Assembly (NCBI RefSeq): GCF_035917455.1
Contig: NZ_CP109078.1
Location: 744,001-808,000, forward strand
Direction of reading: 5' to 3'
Length of the DNA: 64,000 bases
Source: Micromonospora sp. NBC_01796
GTDB lineage: Bacteria > Actinomycetota > Actinomycetes > Mycobacteriales > Micromonosporaceae
This document shows, in pieces, positions 63,344 to 64,000 of the stretch. Each line of letters begins with the position of its first letter. Position 1 is the first letter of the stretch. The notes beneath the pieces are model-generated. The model saw only the letters and a list, made by a program, of their open reading frames with translations. It searched no databases and was not told where the DNA came from. A program made the translations under genes and the position numbers.

Positions 63344-64000
63344 ATGAGGAGTAACGCGTCGAGGTCGGCGGCGGTCGCCGCGGTCGACCTCGGCGCGTCC
63401 AGTGGTCGGGTGATGCTCGCCGAGGTCGACCGGGACCGGGTCACGCTGACCGAGGCGCACCGGTTCGACAACGGCCCGGTACGCCTGCCCGACGCCCTGC
63501 ACTGGGACGCGTTGCGGCTGTACGCCGAGACGTTGACCGGGTTGCGGACCGCCCTGGCCCGCCGCCCCGACCTGGCCAGTGTCGGGATCGACTCCTGGGC
63601 GGTCGACTACGGGCTGCTCGACCCGGACGGTGCGCTGCTCGGCAACCCGGTGCACTACCGCGACCGGCGTACCGACGGGGTGCCGGAGCGGGTGGTGGCG
63701 GCGCTCGGGGCGCAGCGGCTCTACCGGGTGACCGGGCTGCAACTGCTGCCGTTCAACACGTTGTTCCAGCTCACCGCGGCACTCGGTACGCCCGCCCTGG
63801 CGGCGGCGCACCGGATGCTGCTGGTTCCGGACCTGCTCTCGTACTGGCTGACGGGGGTGGCGGGCAGTGAGGTCACCAATGCCTCCACCACCCAGCTGCT
63901 GGACGTACGGACCCGCGAGTGGTCGACCGAGCTGATCGAACAGGCCGGTCTCCCGGCACGGATCTTCGGCCCGCTGCGCCGTCCGGGCGACCACGCCGGG
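63344..64000 (+). CDS. rhaB: Rhamnulokinase, 3' truncated by the window edge
   Basis: 219 residues visible from ATG 63344 to the last base, no stop. FGGY-kinase N-terminal domain: AAVDLGASSGRVMLAEVDRD (ATP-binding), VGIDSWAVDYGLLDPDG, VHYRDRRTDG and LLPFNTLFQL, all close to RhaB. Phosphorylates L-rhamnulose for the aldolase. The gap to the previous gene is 23 bp. Confidence 0.93.
   Translation, partial: MRSNASRSAAVAAVDLGASSGRVMLAEVDRDRVTLTEAHRFDNGPVRLPDALHWDALRLYAETLTGLRTALARRPDLASVGIDSWAVDYGLLDPDGALLGNPVHYRDRRTDGVPERVVAALGAQRLYRVTGLQLLPFNTLFQLTAALGTPALAAAHRMLLVPDLLSYWLTGVAGSEVTNASTTQLLDVRTREWSTELIEQAGLPARIFGPLRRPGDHAG

Noticed and set aside
1-64000. CRISPR arrays, rRNA genes, secondary-metabolite cluster
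   Set aside because: No regularly spaced repeats, no rRNA-like sequence and no synthase genes seen, although a SARP regulator is present.

Overview
The window is GC-rich DNA from a filamentous actinomycete. Scr1-type regulator/DUF397 pair, SARP/AfsR regulator, Lsr2-like protein, mycothiol-type DinB fold proteins and frequent GTG starts fit Micromonosporaceae best; the family assignment is an inference, not a proof.

Layout. 1-18 kb is ordinary chromosome with many small actinobacterial families: a LysR/TauE pair, a protein that looks like adenylate kinase with its P-loop erased, a DUF6959-like protein, a barstar-like protein, a DUF4419-UVR protein, a WYL regulator divergent from a DinB protein, a frameshifted SUFU gene, an Asp/Asn hydroxylase-like protein, a Tat-exported M20 peptidase and a 997-aa SARP-STAND-TPR regulator. 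18-22 kb holds a secreted phospholipase D and about 1.4 kb of decayed DNA. An intact IS3-family element lies at 22269-23577.

23.6-29.7 kb is an AT-richer defence operon on the minus strand: a CD-NTase (cyclic-oligonucleotide synthase), a Cap15-type two-helix beta-barrel membrane effector, and a 1485-aa protein with an N-terminal DUF4297/Cap4-like nuclease, a STAND NTPase core and C-terminal HEAT repeats. The first two overlap by ATGA and the third starts 25 bp after the second stops, so CBASS and an Avs-like STAND nuclease appear to share one transcript. This is the most interesting locus in the window.

30.3-49.1 kb is an integrative element: Lsr2-like dimerisation-domain protein, cell-wall CHAP hydrolase operon, Scr1/DUF397 pair, a tightly overlapping run of small genes, a cargo pair (membrane sensor-like protein and divergent small gene), a conjugative coupling ATPase, a replication-relaxation protein, an orphan DNA methyltransferase, a ribbon-helix-helix protein and a large serine recombinase. 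The recombinase reading frame runs straight through the terminator of, and into, a tRNA operon (Gly-Cys-Val, minus strand), which marks the right edge of the element. The left edge is not resolved.

49.6-64 kb is chromosome again: a TRAP-TAXI transporter with divergent TetR regulator, a mycothiol-isomerase-fold protein, two CUT1 sugar ABC permeases plus a YesL-like protein, a DUF6807 protein, a LacI regulator, and an L-rhamnose catabolic operon (mutarotase, isomerase, bifunctional aldolase/dehydrogenase, kinase running off the end). Shared TGAAACG-type palindromes in front of the permeases and the rhamnose operon suggest one LacI regulon.
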